A DNA stretch of 64,000 nucleotides from Polyodon spathula (GCF_017654505.1 NC_054555.1:8556835-8620834), one strand, 5' to 3'. Positions 37,087-53,983 are shown, numbered from the stretch's first letter. The notes: a model not told the origin generated them from the letters alone. Translations and numbers: made by a program.

Positions 37087-37735
37087 CAGTGCTCCCTCGC
37101 TATAAGGCTCTCGGTTATAACACGCCTCGAATATAACGCTCCTACATCATGTCCCCCAATTTCTTATACTAGTTATTAATGCAATATGTTTACATTAAAT
37201 ACATAACAGTGTTGTTGAAACTATAAACAATTCTCAGTTTAACCCCTATTTCTGTCTCACTCCTTTGATAGAGTATCTGAACTGAATAAAACCCGCGCTG
37301 GCACTTTATAACAGACATCTTATTCAGCATTTGTTTTATAACTAAATAAATATTAGGCCTATTATGTGTTTCTTTCCTAATGTATTTACTTTTTTGCCCT
37401 GAGAGGAGCTGCGGCTTTCACCGGGAGACGAGGCGCTTCAGCTTCATTTCAGCCCCACCCCGGTGTAAAAACTGCTAATTAAAATTACCCACAAGTGGGA
37501 ACGTTACCTTTTTTTTGTAAAAAATATAATGTTGATTACATGGTGCTTTATGCATGGTTAATTCATGGTATATATGTGCATTATAGAGAGGGAGTTATTT
37601 TATTTTGTATTTTAGTCAGATGTGTGTTATGTGTCCCGCGGCACCCCCCTCCCCCTCCCTGATTTATAACGCTCTTTGATTACAACACTCATATTTTGTG
37701 TCCCCCGAGACCTGCGTTATAGTGAGGGAGCGCTG
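37087..37735. mobile_element. Tigger/pogo-like non-autonomous DNA transposon
   Basis: The left end CAGTGCTCCCTCGCTATAA is matched on the minus strand by the right end CAGCGCTCCCTCACTATAA, 17 of 19 identical, each flanked by TA (37085-37086 and 37736-37737). Subterminal TATAACG motifs recur inside both ends (TATAACGCTCC and TATAACGCTCT). Length 649 bp with no transposase frame, so it would have depended on an autonomous relative. TIR style and TA target suggest the TcMar-Tigger/pogo group. Confidence 0.85.
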
Positions 37736-37737
37736 TA

Positions 37738-38935
37738 TGTGATTTATTTCTTGAAACTATTTTATGATTGAATCGAAGGTAAACTGTCTAAATACCACAG
37801 CTTTTTTTCATTTGCTAAATATGTAACCAAGAACAGATTCTATGAAATCTGTAAAATAAAGTAACCCACCAAGCTGCTGGAAATTCTTTTTTTTCCATAC
37901 TTCACATAATCAAGCTATTAATTACCAATTTATAACATTGTGCCACATCAGCTGAAGTGGGTATGAGGAAATGAGATGAAATGTACTGGAGGTTATTTCC
38001 TTGTAGACAATAACACAGACATGGATAATCTTCACTGAATCCTGACAAGTCAAGTAATGTACATGATCAATATATAGAATTTCCACATGTTTTGACTGGT
38101 GGGGGGAAAGGAGGGTGGTGCTAATTTTAAATTGTAAATACCAAGAAAAAATGCAACAAGCTCTAACTTATGCATTTCTTATTACACATACAAATGAGTC
38201 CCTATTAATAGTCCACCAAACAATACACAATGGGGCTGAAATGAGACACTGATTGACGATAGATTCTGCACTCAAGCCAACTTCCATCCTTTCAATTAGA
38301 CGAATGCATGATTAATACATCAAGCAGTATTAGCTTCGCATTTTGAGGGCTGTGCTAAGCGTGCTCACTAGGATACGGCTGACAGAGGAAGCATATGATG
38401 GATTATTCCCAGATAGGGTTTGATTTCTTTGTTTTCCTTATATTTTCTGTCTATTCCCTAATGTAGTTAATTTGGCTACAATATCTTATTGTTCAGCTAC
38501 AAAAACTTTCATGATCAGTTACCAGACTGTAGTTCACCTCCCCACCTCTCCAACCCAGAAACTGATTCTGGGTGGCCCATCTTTCATCTGTACTACACAA
38601 CACTAACTTTGTGGAATGTGTTTCCAAAAGAAATTAGAAACGGATCATCCCATAGAAGGTTTTAAATTGTGCTTCAAATCCTTTAATTCAACAGCCTTGC
38701 CTTTTTAGGGTTCACTGCAGTTTTCCTTTTTAATTTGCCCATCCAATTGTGAAACACCGTTTTGAGTCGACCAAATAAAATGCTTGCTGCTGTTCTTTAA
38801 ATTGGTGGTTTCTGATTACCTCAAATCAATGTGCTTTGCAACTATGTGTATCCTGCTGGCAAGGAATAAAAGACTGGTGTCTTCAGGCTCCAGATAGTGA
38901 ATTTACACTTTTCATACAGTATACTGTATTTTTTT
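37738..38935. other. Non-coding with a possible LINE relic
   Basis: Mostly unrecognised. On the plus strand 38606-38668 reads LWNVFPKEIRNGSSHRRF, which resembles the C-terminal end of non-LTR reverse transcriptases (LWN.LP..IR...). It is too short to assign. Confidence 0.3.
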
Positions 38936-39002
38936 ATTTATTTATTTATTTTTTAATATAAAAAGGCAATAATAAAAACTTTTTTTAAATTTAAATAAAT
39001 AA

Positions 39003-39003
<1 letters not shown>

Positions 39004-39041
<38 letters not shown>

Positions 39042-39064
39042 TAATAATAATAATAATAATAATA
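39004..39064. repeat. (AAT)n microsatellite
   Basis: About 20 AAT units with one AATAAAT interruption. Confidence 0.95.
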
Positions 39065-39431
39065 ACTCACCTTGATATACTAAATTTATAATCTGAGTCC
39101 CAATACCCTTCAGTACAGTATCCATGGAGGACCACTTCTAAAACCGCCTCTGTAGTGAGTGTGTGTGTATATATATATATATCTTATCTCTATTATGAAG
39201 CTGCAATTCTAGGTTACTTCATTATAAAGCTATACATTATAACGTGACCTCATATGCCGTATTGCTTAAAGCAAAGCACACTCTAATATAAAACCCATCT
39301 GTATAACACAGCCTCTGAGATGTATTTGTATGCTCATTTGAAGGCTCTGTTATGTACACCCTACTAAAAACAAAACTGCACAAAGCATTCCCTTAATTAA
39401 TGAGCTCTGTCTTTTGTTAATTACAACTCTG

Positions 39432-39437
<6 letters not shown>

Positions 39438-39504
<67 letters not shown>

Positions 39505-39541
39505 GATAGATATAATATATATAATATATATAATATATATA
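39438..39541. repeat. (AT)n tract, long and interrupted
   Basis: About 60 bp of pure TA, followed by TATAGATAGATA and ATAATATATA units. Confidence 0.95.
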
Positions 39542-40914
39542 TCCTATAACTAATGCTTAGCTACAGCAAGCGTAAGATGAATCCCTACAATGAATATGGC
39601 TGTTTATATCATGATCTATTGTCTACTGTATTATGCTGTTATTGTGTCATGCTATAAGGTTTGCTTGTGTTCTGCTACAAACAGGAACTGCCTGTGAACA
39701 ACATGTCATTGAATTTCCAAGTCCAAATACATTTAAATAAATAAATACATTAGACAATTGTTGAAAATTGGTCCCCGATGAAAGGGTACAGGATTCTAGT
39801 TCATTTTTGGAAGTCTCTATTTGATATTTGGAATGTCAATTAAAAAAGAGCACTTTTATTTGAACAATGCACTAAACACTATGAGTACAATATAAAATGT
39901 GGATAGATTCTACTTCAGATGCTTTTTTTATATTGCTTAAACCGGTAGTTAACTTTTCAGTCAGTCTAGACTTCATAATGATTTGTATATTGTATATATG
40001 GACATCATAAAAATGGCTACTCTACTGTTGTCTTCAACAGATTCACTTTGAATATTATTACCTGTTTAATATTATATTATCTGCATTCTGTATTAATTCT
40101 GTATTGTTCTTTCTGCTTGGATCAATATTTACCTGGCTTACTATTCTAAACTACATTATAATAAAAAAAGAAAATGTCAACCACCTTCTCTAACACCACC
40201 ACGAATGTAAAAGATGTTGCTGGAATAGTTAGTAAAAGTGTGGTTAATAAATGCATGTATAGCAGGGGATTACTGTAGCTTTCATTGCAGTGTCAAAATG
40301 GTACCTATAACCTGACATAGCCATATAATGCTCTTACAAAAACACAAGGGTTTCAATAACACAAAAGGGGTTCTGAGACCTAGCACTGTGGCTGAATGTG
40401 GCGGAACATGTCTGAATAAATTAACATCCAGACCTTATTTCTAAATGAACAGCAGAACCTTTCAGTATAAATAAGGAAAGCATTATCATTCTGATGATGT
40501 AGTTTGTCTGCTTCAGCATGGCTTAGACAAATCATCGGCACAAACTGCACACTCACTGTTGTCTTAACAGGCTAATCAGGGAAAACCAGGGGTCCGTGCT
40601 GCAGAGTTACAATTTGCTACACAGCCAATGTTCTGTGATTATGAACTACACTATTATTGCACGACTATTCTGTGGTTCAGTTTAAACCTGCATTGATATA
40701 AATGTATGATATGATTATTGAACTGGAGTATCCATTCCATCATAAATATTATTATTTCTCTGTCTCATTATATTTTAGATTTTTTTTTTATCTGCAATAT
40801 TTGTGAATGATTGTTGCTTTTTGACTTCTAAATATGCACTTTTTTTTTTATTTATAAAATATTTGTACAGATATATATCTTTATGTTGCAGACTCAATTT
40901 TGAACTGTTTTTCC
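39542..40914. other. Non-coding, nothing recognised
   Basis: No exon, RNA gene or repeat family recognised. Confidence 0.4.
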
Positions 40915-40917
40915 TTT

Positions 40918-40948
<31 letters not shown>

Positions 40949-40949
40949 G
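40915..40949. repeat. Poly-T/poly-G tract (T13 G22)
   Basis: 13 T pass directly into 22 G. The minus strand reads as a run of C followed by A. Confidence 0.93.
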
Positions 40950-42211
40950 TACAGACAATGTAGCTATGTAGTGCTTGACACAACAATGGGACACCAAAGC
41001 CATTGAACCATGAAAAACAAAACACACACACAATCGCATTTCCGTTCTGTTCAAGTCTCCATTGAAACGGGGGATGTGAGAACAGCTGGAGATAACAGTT
41101 TCAGTAAACAACAGCTACATAATAGGAAGACAGCACACCTGAATAGCTCTTTGCCTCAGGCAAGAGGAAATAAAAATAACACAGAAGAAACAACAATGTG
41201 CGTCACTGTCTTACTTGTAATTGCTTGTGAGATCAAGCAATGCTATTGATTAGATTATAAGACCAAACTGTTTCTGTGATTTTATTTTCAAGAGAATCCC
41301 CTTTGACCCTGAGTTCAAGGAAGAAGTTACCTGTAATGCTGGAGGTCTGGAGTGTTGGTAGTTGGATTAGGTCCAGTATTGTACTTGAAAAACAATAGTG
41401 CAGATCATCCACATACACACATACACTGCTGGATTGCTGACAGGTGCAAGTCCAGGTCAACCCCAAAAATCAACAGCACTGTGTGTAAACTTAATGTCAA
41501 GGTTATCCTAAAACACATACAACACAGAACAATTATCACATATAGGGATATGTAATTCTGGTAAATTTGGGCCATTTTAAGTTCAGTAAAGTGATTACAA
41601 ATGTTTCATAAAACAAACTAAATCCACACACAAAGAAGACTGCAATGCAGTCAAGCTGATATATGCTGAGCAACAAATTACATACATTTCATTGACATTT
41701 CCTTTCCGTTGTAGTGATATTGGTTTCTGTTCCCATTAAGTTCTTTACAACTGATTTCTGAGTTGTTAAATAGAAGAACCGACACAACCATGTATGCACT
41801 AAACACAAATTTTACTAATTTATTGACTGTGAAGTTGCCCGTACACACAGGTGAAACTTCTGATTAAATCTTTACAGCTGACTTCAAATATTGTTTTGGT
41901 TTTGGCTGATGAGTGTCAATGGGGGATGATAATATACCAGCACTGGAAAAATGTATTTATTGTACAAAGTTCTTTCTGGCAACATGTCAAACATGTTTTA
42001 GACTGTTTATAATTAGTGTAATACCATTTGTACAATGTAATTGCACAGTAGTCAACACCTACTAATATGTGTAGCCTGTGTAATTAAATTGCCCAAACAT
42101 TTCAACAACGATGTGCTGTGACCTTAAATCACGAAATGAAACACTAGGAACCTGATACTGAGACCATTCCAGAACTAGTGTTGCTTAAGCATACAGGGAT
42201 GATTAATTATA
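40950..42211. other. Non-coding, nothing recognised
   Basis: Only overlapping chance ORFs of under 80 codons. Confidence 0.4.
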
Positions 42212-42357
42212 CAGTATACTCTCTAATCTGGACACTCCTGGTCTGAACTGACAAGGACTTTTTTTAGTAGAGTACAGACTGCAATTATTACACTGAACAA
42301 ATAATTAATCTGAATAGTGTTCAGTCCCAACTGGTTTGCAGTATCCAGAATCTACTG
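42212..42357. mobile_element. Short Tigger-like MITE
   Basis: 146 bp bounded by TA dinucleotides. The left end CAGTATACTCTCTAATCTGG and the minus-strand right end CAGTAGATTCTGGATACTG share CAGTA and TCTGGA. The interior keeps CCTGGTCTGAACTG and CAGTCCCAACTGG, which are imperfect inverted partners. An ATA array starts directly at the right target site. Confidence 0.65.
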
Positions 42358-42384
42358 TAATAATAATAATAATAATAATAATAA
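42358..42384. repeat. (AAT)n microsatellite
   Basis: About eight units, abutting the MITE on its left. Confidence 0.93.

Positions 42385-46985
<4,601 letters not shown>

Positions 46986-47038
<53 letters not shown>
46986..47038. repeat. (AG)n microsatellite
   Basis: About 26 AG units. Confidence 0.97.
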
Positions 47039-47042
<4 letters not shown>

Positions 47043-47269
47043 ATTATGTATTGAGACAGCAAACTCTACTGCTTGCTATACTTGATTCCACAGACTAGGA
47101 ATGCAAGACACCAACAAAGGGTTAATCCATAGCTATTGATCTTCTTCTGTCTGATTACCAAAGCAAGTGACCTGCTGATTAATTGATTTGTGCACCTTTT
47201 AGAAAGAGTTGTTTTATGTTTTCCTCTTTTTTTTTTTCTTAGCAGCATTTCAAAGAACATTGAGAGAGG

Positions 47270-47370
47270 CAGAAAGCTTATCACACAGCACGGAATTTGG
47301 AAACCGATGTTCAGGCTTTCACGGATTGAACCCAGGGCCTAGCATATTAATTGCTATACCACTTGGACAG
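47270..47370 (-). repeat. tRNA-derived SINE relic
   Basis: On the minus strand AAGTGGTATAGCAATTAATA is followed by GCTAGGCCCTGGGTTCAATCC. The A-box-like GTGGTATAGC and consensus-like B box GGGTTCAATCC (plus-strand 47323-47333) are at tRNA-like spacing. No body or tail is clear. Confidence 0.55.
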
Positions 47371-48254
47371 AAAACAAGCAAACACAGTTAACCCTGTGTC
47401 TGTACAGTTCCAGTACAGTTAAAGCAACAACATATCCATTTACAGAAAATTAATGTTAAACAATGTTTAATGTTTTTTTTTTTTTCCCCCCTGACTGTCA
47501 AGTGAATGGAAAAATGTAAGTTTTGTTTCCAGATCTGGTCAACCACACACAGGGGAATTATTAATGTGCTGTTTGGATTTTGGTCCTCTTAATACAGTAG
47601 TTTTTAAAAGAATGCTGCCAAGGTATTCCTCTTTTGCGTTTGATAGATAATCGTCCATACTCAAACTGATGATACGGTAAATTCTCAATCAATATTCAAT
47701 TTCTGCATTGTGGAAATGAACGTTGTTTAAACTGTGAGAGAACTGCTGAAAAAATACAACGAAAAAGCTGTGTACTGACAGCGATTGATGTTCTGTATAT
47801 CTTCAGACTATGTATTGTACTTTATGGATGAATAAACCTTTCAGGATCAGTAAGCAGAAACAGCTCCCACAGTTCAGAAATGGCTTTTTTTACTAACACA
47901 ATGTCAAACGGTCAGTTTGTTGTATTTGCTTGCCTGTACAAGTCTTGCACATTTGTTTTTTAAATGGTACAGTATTATGTTACAGAAAGCCATAACTGCT
48001 GCATGCAGTTTTAAAAGGATTATCTGCATCCTGCATATATAAACATTTTACATGTGTACAAATGAAATCGTTGGACAAGTAATTGAAATTCCTGCCTCCA
48101 AAGAACACTGTAGGTGAATAATAAACAAATGGCTGTGTTTAATAGAACAAAATGACTTGTTGCTTGTAGATCTTTGAAGAAGCAAAGCATTTCATTGGCA
48201 TGATGGTCCAATGAAGACAACTGGAATGAATGCAAAATTATAAGAGTGTCAAGT
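47371..48254. other. Non-coding, nothing recognised
   Basis: No exon or element recognised; a T/C homopolymer pair lies near 47473-47491. Confidence 0.4.
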
Positions 48255-48515
48255 GCAGTCTGCACAGGTTAGCTGTAGGCATGGCAACTATGTGTTTGGT
48301 GACAACAAGGTCTGGGGTTGAATTATTCTTGAACTTGGGTAGACTCATCCAGGATTGTAATATTAAGGTTTTAGCTGTCTCTACCAATGAAGGTCACAAG
48401 TCGCTATCCTGAAAGGAAATTAGCGGAACCTACAACAACCACACTGATGTGTTATTGGGAGTAGTGGCTGTATGAGGTTCCGTCTTTTGGATGAGATGCA
48501 AAGCAGTTTGTTTTT
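48255..48515 (+). repeat. tRNA-derived SINE relic with conserved body motif
   Basis: The head has GTTAGCTGTAGGCATGGCAAC and a B box GGTTGAATTAT (48316-48326). About 150 bp further, GGTTCCGTCTTTTGGATGAG resembles the central body motif seen in many vertebrate SINE-type repeats, which is family knowledge and approximate. Confidence 0.5.
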
Positions 48516-49447
48516 TTCATCCAGTTTTGCAATCTGTGTTCTGCCAGGATAAAACTGTAAGTTTGTCACCTGTTTTATGTTTTCAACTTAAGTCTGAGGT
48601 ACTCAGGAGTCCATTTTTATTTGAAAATACTGAGCTTTCACACAGAGATAACAAACACCACAGCCAACACAGCATCACAAAATAAACTAGTACTCAAAAA
48701 AAGAGTATATCCTAATAGAAAAAAGATGTGCATTCAATAATCAGATCAATAATGTCATAAGTCTGACTTAATTCCAATGAATACAATTAATTGAATTGGC
48801 AAGATAATGAGCTTAATGAGATTACAGTCCAGTTCTATGCTGATGCTGCAATGCCTCTTTTTAGACTATAAAGAATATGGTGATTTAGTTCATTAAATAT
48901 TTAATAGCAATCTGTAGAAGTGCGTAAAGGCCACTTTGTACACGGCTAAGTTGCCAGTTATCTTTTTTTTTTTTTTTTTTGTAAATTGTAAAATCCTTTT
49001 AAAGGAGCTCTGAAATACATGTTATTAAATCACAGTTGCTAACAGTGAAAAAACTAAAAAGTGACCCTTAAAATAAAGAGATTAAAAGAACCTTTTGACC
49101 ATGCTTTGAATGTGATATTGTCTATTATAGTCTCTCCTGATGGAAATGCCATATCTAAACATTTTATTTACCAGATTATGCCACACCTGGGGTCCATCTT
49201 GGCAAAAAGTGACACAGTTTATGTTCTTTACATTTCATAATAAGGGAGCCTTGACACTTGACACTGACTGATAGTGTGGAATGGACATTAAGAATCTTCT
49301 CACTGTCAAAATGCCATCATTCTAAAATTGAAAGGACAAACCATAAAGTGTGGGTGCTTGTATGTGTTTTGGTAGTGAAAATTTGGATTAGATACCTTGG
49401 ATACCAAAACTGGCCTAAATATTTATCGGACTTGCTGCATCCCTACA
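48516..49447. other. Non-coding, nothing recognised
   Basis: AT-rich; T run at 48963-48980; chance ORFs only. Confidence 0.4.
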
Positions 49448-49887
49448 TCCTACAAAAAGGTTATTGCTGCTCTAGAAAGAGTTCAAAGAAGAGCAAACAG
49501 AATTATTCCAGGTTTAAATGGCATGTCATATGCAGACAGGCTAAAATAATTGAATCTATTCAGTATTGAAGGCTACGCGGTGACCCGATTCAAGAATTCA
49601 AAATTCTAAAAGGTTTGGACAATGTTGACCCAAGGGACTTTTTCGACCTGAAAAAAGAAACGACGACAAGGGGTCACAAATGGAGATTAGACAAAGGGGC
49701 ATTCGGAACAGAACATAGGAGGCACTTTTGTACACAGAGAATTGTAGGAGTCTGGAACCAACTCCCCAGTAATGTTGTTGAAGCTGACACCCTGGGATCC
49801 TTCAAGAAGTTGCTTGATGAGATTCTGGGATCAATAAGCACTAACAACCAAATGAGCAAGATGGGCCGAATGGCCTCCTCTCGTTTC
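49448..49887 (+). mobile_element. CR1-clade LINE 3' fragment
   Basis: A second CR1 copy, closely matching 6625-7062: KVIAALERVQRRANRIIPG, then SYADRLK, a stop codon (TAATTG), LNLFSI, a small deletion with frame loss, then DPRDFFDLKKETTTRGHKW and RIVGVWNQLPSNVVEA. The 3' UTR core GATGGGCCGAATGGCCTCC (from 49860) is present. The copy stops at CTCTCGTTT, before the TTCTTATG tail, where L2-like sequence begins. Confidence 0.88.
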
Positions 49888-50176
49888 TCCACTAGTGCTC
49901 CTAAACCGTGGAACTCATTGTCCCTAGTTGTAAGAGGCTCTCATTCTTTTGCTAAAAACACTTTTGTTTTTCCTAGCTTTTGGAAATAGGGAGATTTTTT
50001 TTATTTCTTTTTAATATAAATATTTTGTAATCATGTTTTTATTTTAGTTATGACATTCTACTTTGTATTATTTTATGTATTTATTTATTTCTTGTAAAGC
50101 ACTTTGGGATGGCATTGCTATGAAAGGGGCGATACAAAAAAAAAAAAAAAAAAAAAACACTGACTGATTGATTGAT
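49888..50176 (+). mobile_element. L2-clade LINE 3' end
   Basis: Starts at the last codons of a different reverse transcriptase (FSTSAPKPWNSLSLVVRG, then AKNTFVFPSF), followed by a 3' UTR with CTTGTAAAGCACTTTGGGAT and CTATGAAAGGGGCGATACAAA, the signature end of vertebrate L2/Maui elements. It closes with a poly-A run (50139-50157) and TGATTGATTGATT units. It is strongly 5'-truncated and joins the CR1 fragment without a gap. Confidence 0.82.
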
Positions 50177-52157
50177 TTACTGTAACGTGCCAAAACAATA
50201 GAAGTTACATTCCAACAATGTAGAATTGTTGCACTATTCAGATTATTGTTATTATCTGTTAGAAATAAACACATGTAGAATATTTAGGTTGATATTTGAT
50301 TTATTATTTTATTCTGAATACAGCAAAAATGATGGTACATGTACTCTGTTGTATACTGTACAGCTAAAATAGCTTCAATTTGAAGACTGACATGCACTGT
50401 GAATTTGCTGCTCACTGCTTGAGTAAGGTTGTGTCTTCGGATCGGATTCAGGTTAAGTGATTTTTATTTTTTGCATCGCGCTGCAGTCATTCGCAAGACA
50501 GCACCGCCCCGAATACGAAAAGATCGGGGTTCTACAAATTTACATTAACCCCAACCCAATGTGGCTGATCTGATCTAGATGGGGCCACATTTCAAGTTTT
50601 GTCCTAATTTTACACTCTTCATTCAGAAATGGGAATTTTCAATGTGAACTATTTATTACACAGCAAAGTGTACACATCATAGAAATCGTGAAATCTGAGA
50701 TGACCATGAATAAAATACAGCCTTACTTAAAAGAGGCATGCCGGTCATGAAGGCAGCAAAATTTCTGTACTAACAAATGTATCTAGACATTGGTGAAGCA
50801 GATTTCAAAGCAATTTTACTTTAACATTTTAGTTTTAAGCAAAGCAAAGTTTTTCATCCAAGTGGAAGGAGGCTGAATGACTGAGCAAGCTCCAAGAAAG
50901 CATTTTGTCTAAAATAAAATAAAAACAAGCACTACATTAACTAATTTTTTACTGGATATTTATATCTGTGTGTACACATTTATTAAAACCACTGAAAACT
51001 CATTTTCAGAGTTACAGACATTCCAGCCATACATGGTGTTCAAAACTCAGGGGTTCTACTGTATCTATATCACAAAATAAAAATGCAGCTTGAGATAATA
51101 CAGGTTAGCTGAGTTTATGAAAACCGGCATGACCACCTTTGCACCCACTGACATGCAAACAAACATGGTGGGTTGGAGCAAATTTCCATGCAAATGAGCT
51201 GACTAGCCTTGATAATAGTAGTAGAAAAATTATAAAAGATGTGGTGTCTCTACCAGTGCATGTTAGGCATGATAGGGTAAGTTTACTGACAGAAACCACC
51301 TAAAAAAGGTTACCAGGCATAGCTTTAGATCTCTAAACAGCATCTTTTTCAAGTTTTGCTATTTAAAAAACATTTAAAAAAATGGTTGCCTGTTACTATG
51401 AACCAACCAGTTGGAAGTATATCAGCGGTAAATTATCTATGGAAATGATATGCTTAAACCTCTGTTCACTGAAAGAGTCTCCAGGGACAAACAACATCTT
51501 GCAGGTCCTCCAAAAGCAACAGAAATTGAAGTTGTGTGCACTGTTTCATCCTTGAGTTGAACCTCCCCATATCTTTAGGGGTTATCCCAAGGCATCCTTT
51601 TTATCTAGAGCAGACTCACTACTAATTATAGTCCACTGCCAGGGGCTTGCACTGTGTGCACTGGTGCTAACCAGTAGGTAAAGACACTTAGGGCATCACA
51701 ATTACATCTCAAATGACCAGCTTGTGACATCCTTTGTGAGGTGTGCCATTGCTCGTCCCATCTCCTTCTTAAGCCTCCATGATTTTATTATAAGGTATCT
51801 GCCTTCAACTTTAGCATCAGAAGTGAAAAGTATTTGAAATGTCACGTGGTTAAGGATCAAATACAGTAGCTTGTTTAGTCTCCAGGCGGCAGCAGCAATG
51901 CTGTTTGGATGGTAATTATTTTTGCAAGTTAAATCAAGGGAATTAATTCAATTAAGCATATTTCATGAGGGTCCCGTAGGTAATGTATTTGTCTGTCAGG
52001 AAACATTGCTTACAGCATTTACTACAAGGGGAATTTAATGGAAAAAGGAAGGCTTCTTTACTGACATGTTTGTTTGTGAAAAAACAGTGTGATTCAGAGA
52101 GCTGTTACTGTTATTAATGCACAATGCATTAATCTGTACAATACAGTATCTTGTAGA
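50177..52157. other. Non-coding, nothing recognised
   Basis: A short CpG-rich patch at 50460-50530 (GCATCGCGCTGCAG and AGCACCGCCCCGAATACG) stands out from its surroundings but matches nothing I recognise. Confidence 0.4.
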
Positions 52158-52231
52158 GGGAGTGTGCAGGGTGAAGGCCCTGCTGGTGCACATGTGTATG
52201 TGTTGGTGAGGGGAAACCATGTGGGAATGTG

Positions 52232-52239
52232 TATAAATA
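52232..52239 (+). promoter_or_regulatory. LTR TATA box
   Basis: TATAAATA, 70 bp into the solo LTR; the presumed start of R would lie about 30 bp downstream. Confidence 0.65.
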
Positions 52240-52435
52240 GGGTGATCATGGGTGTTAGTGGAAAGCAATGACTAGAGTTGATGTTGGTGAGAGGTGGAGG
52301 TTTTTCGTGTTCCGTACTGTCTCATCCCATCTGTTTGCTTACGTTTCCGTGAGTGTTTTCTAGACCTTTTATTATGGCCCTTGTGCCGTTTTGTTTTGTT
52401 AATGTGTTTTTGTTCACTGTCTGTTCTGTGTTTGT

Positions 52436-52441
52436 ATTAAA
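52436..52441 (+). terminator. LTR polyadenylation signal
   Basis: ATTAAA followed by a GTGTGTGTT stretch, the usual downstream GT-rich element, inside the solo LTR. Confidence 0.6.
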
Positions 52442-52535
52442 CGTGTGTGTTAGCACCTCACTGCAACTTCTGTGTCTGAGTCTCCTTTCCTTGTAAATAA
52501 CAGCATTGCCAGTGACACTGTCCTGTCACAGGGAG

Positions 52536-53113
52536 ACATTGCAGATTGAAGATATTTTAAAGATATATTGTACATATTTTAAGAACTACTGTCTGGAATA
52601 CTAATAGTATTCAAAGATGCAAAGAGAGTTTTGGACGTACTGAACAGCACTGTATAATTACTGAAGAGCTCTACCGTTTTTTTTTAGGTACAATTATTAA
52701 GTGGCTTATTATAGTGAGCGTGCAATTGAGCAAATGAAGCATCATTGCTCGGACAATATAGATTGATGACAGTAAAGCTGTGTAGAACCTTTACAGCAAT
52801 TAGGTACAAGCAGTTACCAATCAAGCACTTAAATAGAGATCCTTTATGAAAATACTGAATATGCTGGAGCTCAGTGGTTCTCCTACAGTACAGAAAGAGG
52901 TCAGAATGCTGTCGCAGTTGCCCTACTAAGCAACAGACAAATTCATTTGAAGATAACTTCCAATGATCAAACCTTTGAACATGAATGTTTAATTCCTAAG
53001 TGGACCTCTTTCTTTGCTGGTGCCCTGACTGGACACATGCTGAGATCTGAGTGCCTTGTTTCCCAGCATTTATTTTTAACATTTTAAAACAGAAAAACAG
53101 AAACAAAAAAATA

Positions 53114-53118
<5 letters not shown>
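52536..53118. other. Non-coding, nothing recognised
   Basis: No exon or element recognised. Confidence 0.4.

Positions 53119-53172
<54 letters not shown>
53119..53172. repeat. (GT)n microsatellite
   Basis: 27 GT units. Confidence 0.97.
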
Positions 53173-53174
<2 letters not shown>

Positions 53175-53983
53175 CACAGCTGGGATCAAGGGGAAGTGTT
53201 CAAATAGAAAAGAAGAACGATAAAAAAACACACAAAAAAAACAAGTCGCTCCTCTTATGATATAAAAGTGGCATTACCTGAAACAATATGGGACAGCGAG
53301 TAACTTGTCACTTTTGAAAAACATTTTATTTCTCACTTGGACTCAACAGAAAATCAATTTAGTTTCTGTAGCAATTAGAAGTGTGTCAGAATAAATGCTG
53401 TCCTTTTAAATGAATCTAGCAGATGGGTTCTCATTTCCAGGAGATCTTGTCTACCTGCTAGAGAGAAGAATTTTTGGCTAAGGTTTTTGGTTGAATTCTA
53501 CTCTTTTAGCACTAGGAAAGACAGTGGTTTGTGGGCCCTGAGGCCACTGTAGAGCGGCAGGAGAAAAATACTCACAACATGATAAATGAAGAAAAAACAA
53601 ACCGAACAAATCAGTAAACATTCACAACAGAAAGCCGTTGCCAAGTGGCCTGAGTTGGTATGATGCCTAACTAAAGGTTACTACAATAAACAGGCGGAAA
53701 GTGAAGGCATTAGTATGGGAAGGCACAGCTCTGCGTGACTTAAAAAGCGTGCTTCACAGGGCACTAGCTGAGTCTGCTTCCCTCAGTCACTATCTATCCT
53801 GAGGCTATGGTTTAAAAAAAAAAAAAAAAAGAAACCAAAAAAAGCAATTAATTGTCTCCTGTGCCTTGCATCTCATTTCAGCGCTCAAGCAAAGAAAGTC
53901 TATTACAGGAACAAGGGAAATAATTAAACCTGAACACCAATCACTCTGATAAAAATACCTCCATCGTACCTCCCTTCTCTGTG

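Larger units (their letters stand above)
52158..52535 (+). mobile_element. Solo LTR with 5-bp target duplication
   Basis: A 368-bp body (52163-52530) begins TGTGCAGG and ends CCTGTCACA, an imperfect inverted repeat with the TG...CA ends required for integrase. It is flanked by GGGAG on both sides (52158-52162 and 52531-52535). Inside are a TATA box (TATAAATA, 52232-52239) and a poly-A signal (ATTAAA, 52436-52441), with a GT-rich stretch in between and after, in U3-R-U5 order for the plus strand. No internal gag/pol lies nearby, so this is the product of LTR-LTR recombination. Superfamily (Gypsy or endogenous retrovirus type) is undetermined. Confidence 0.85.
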
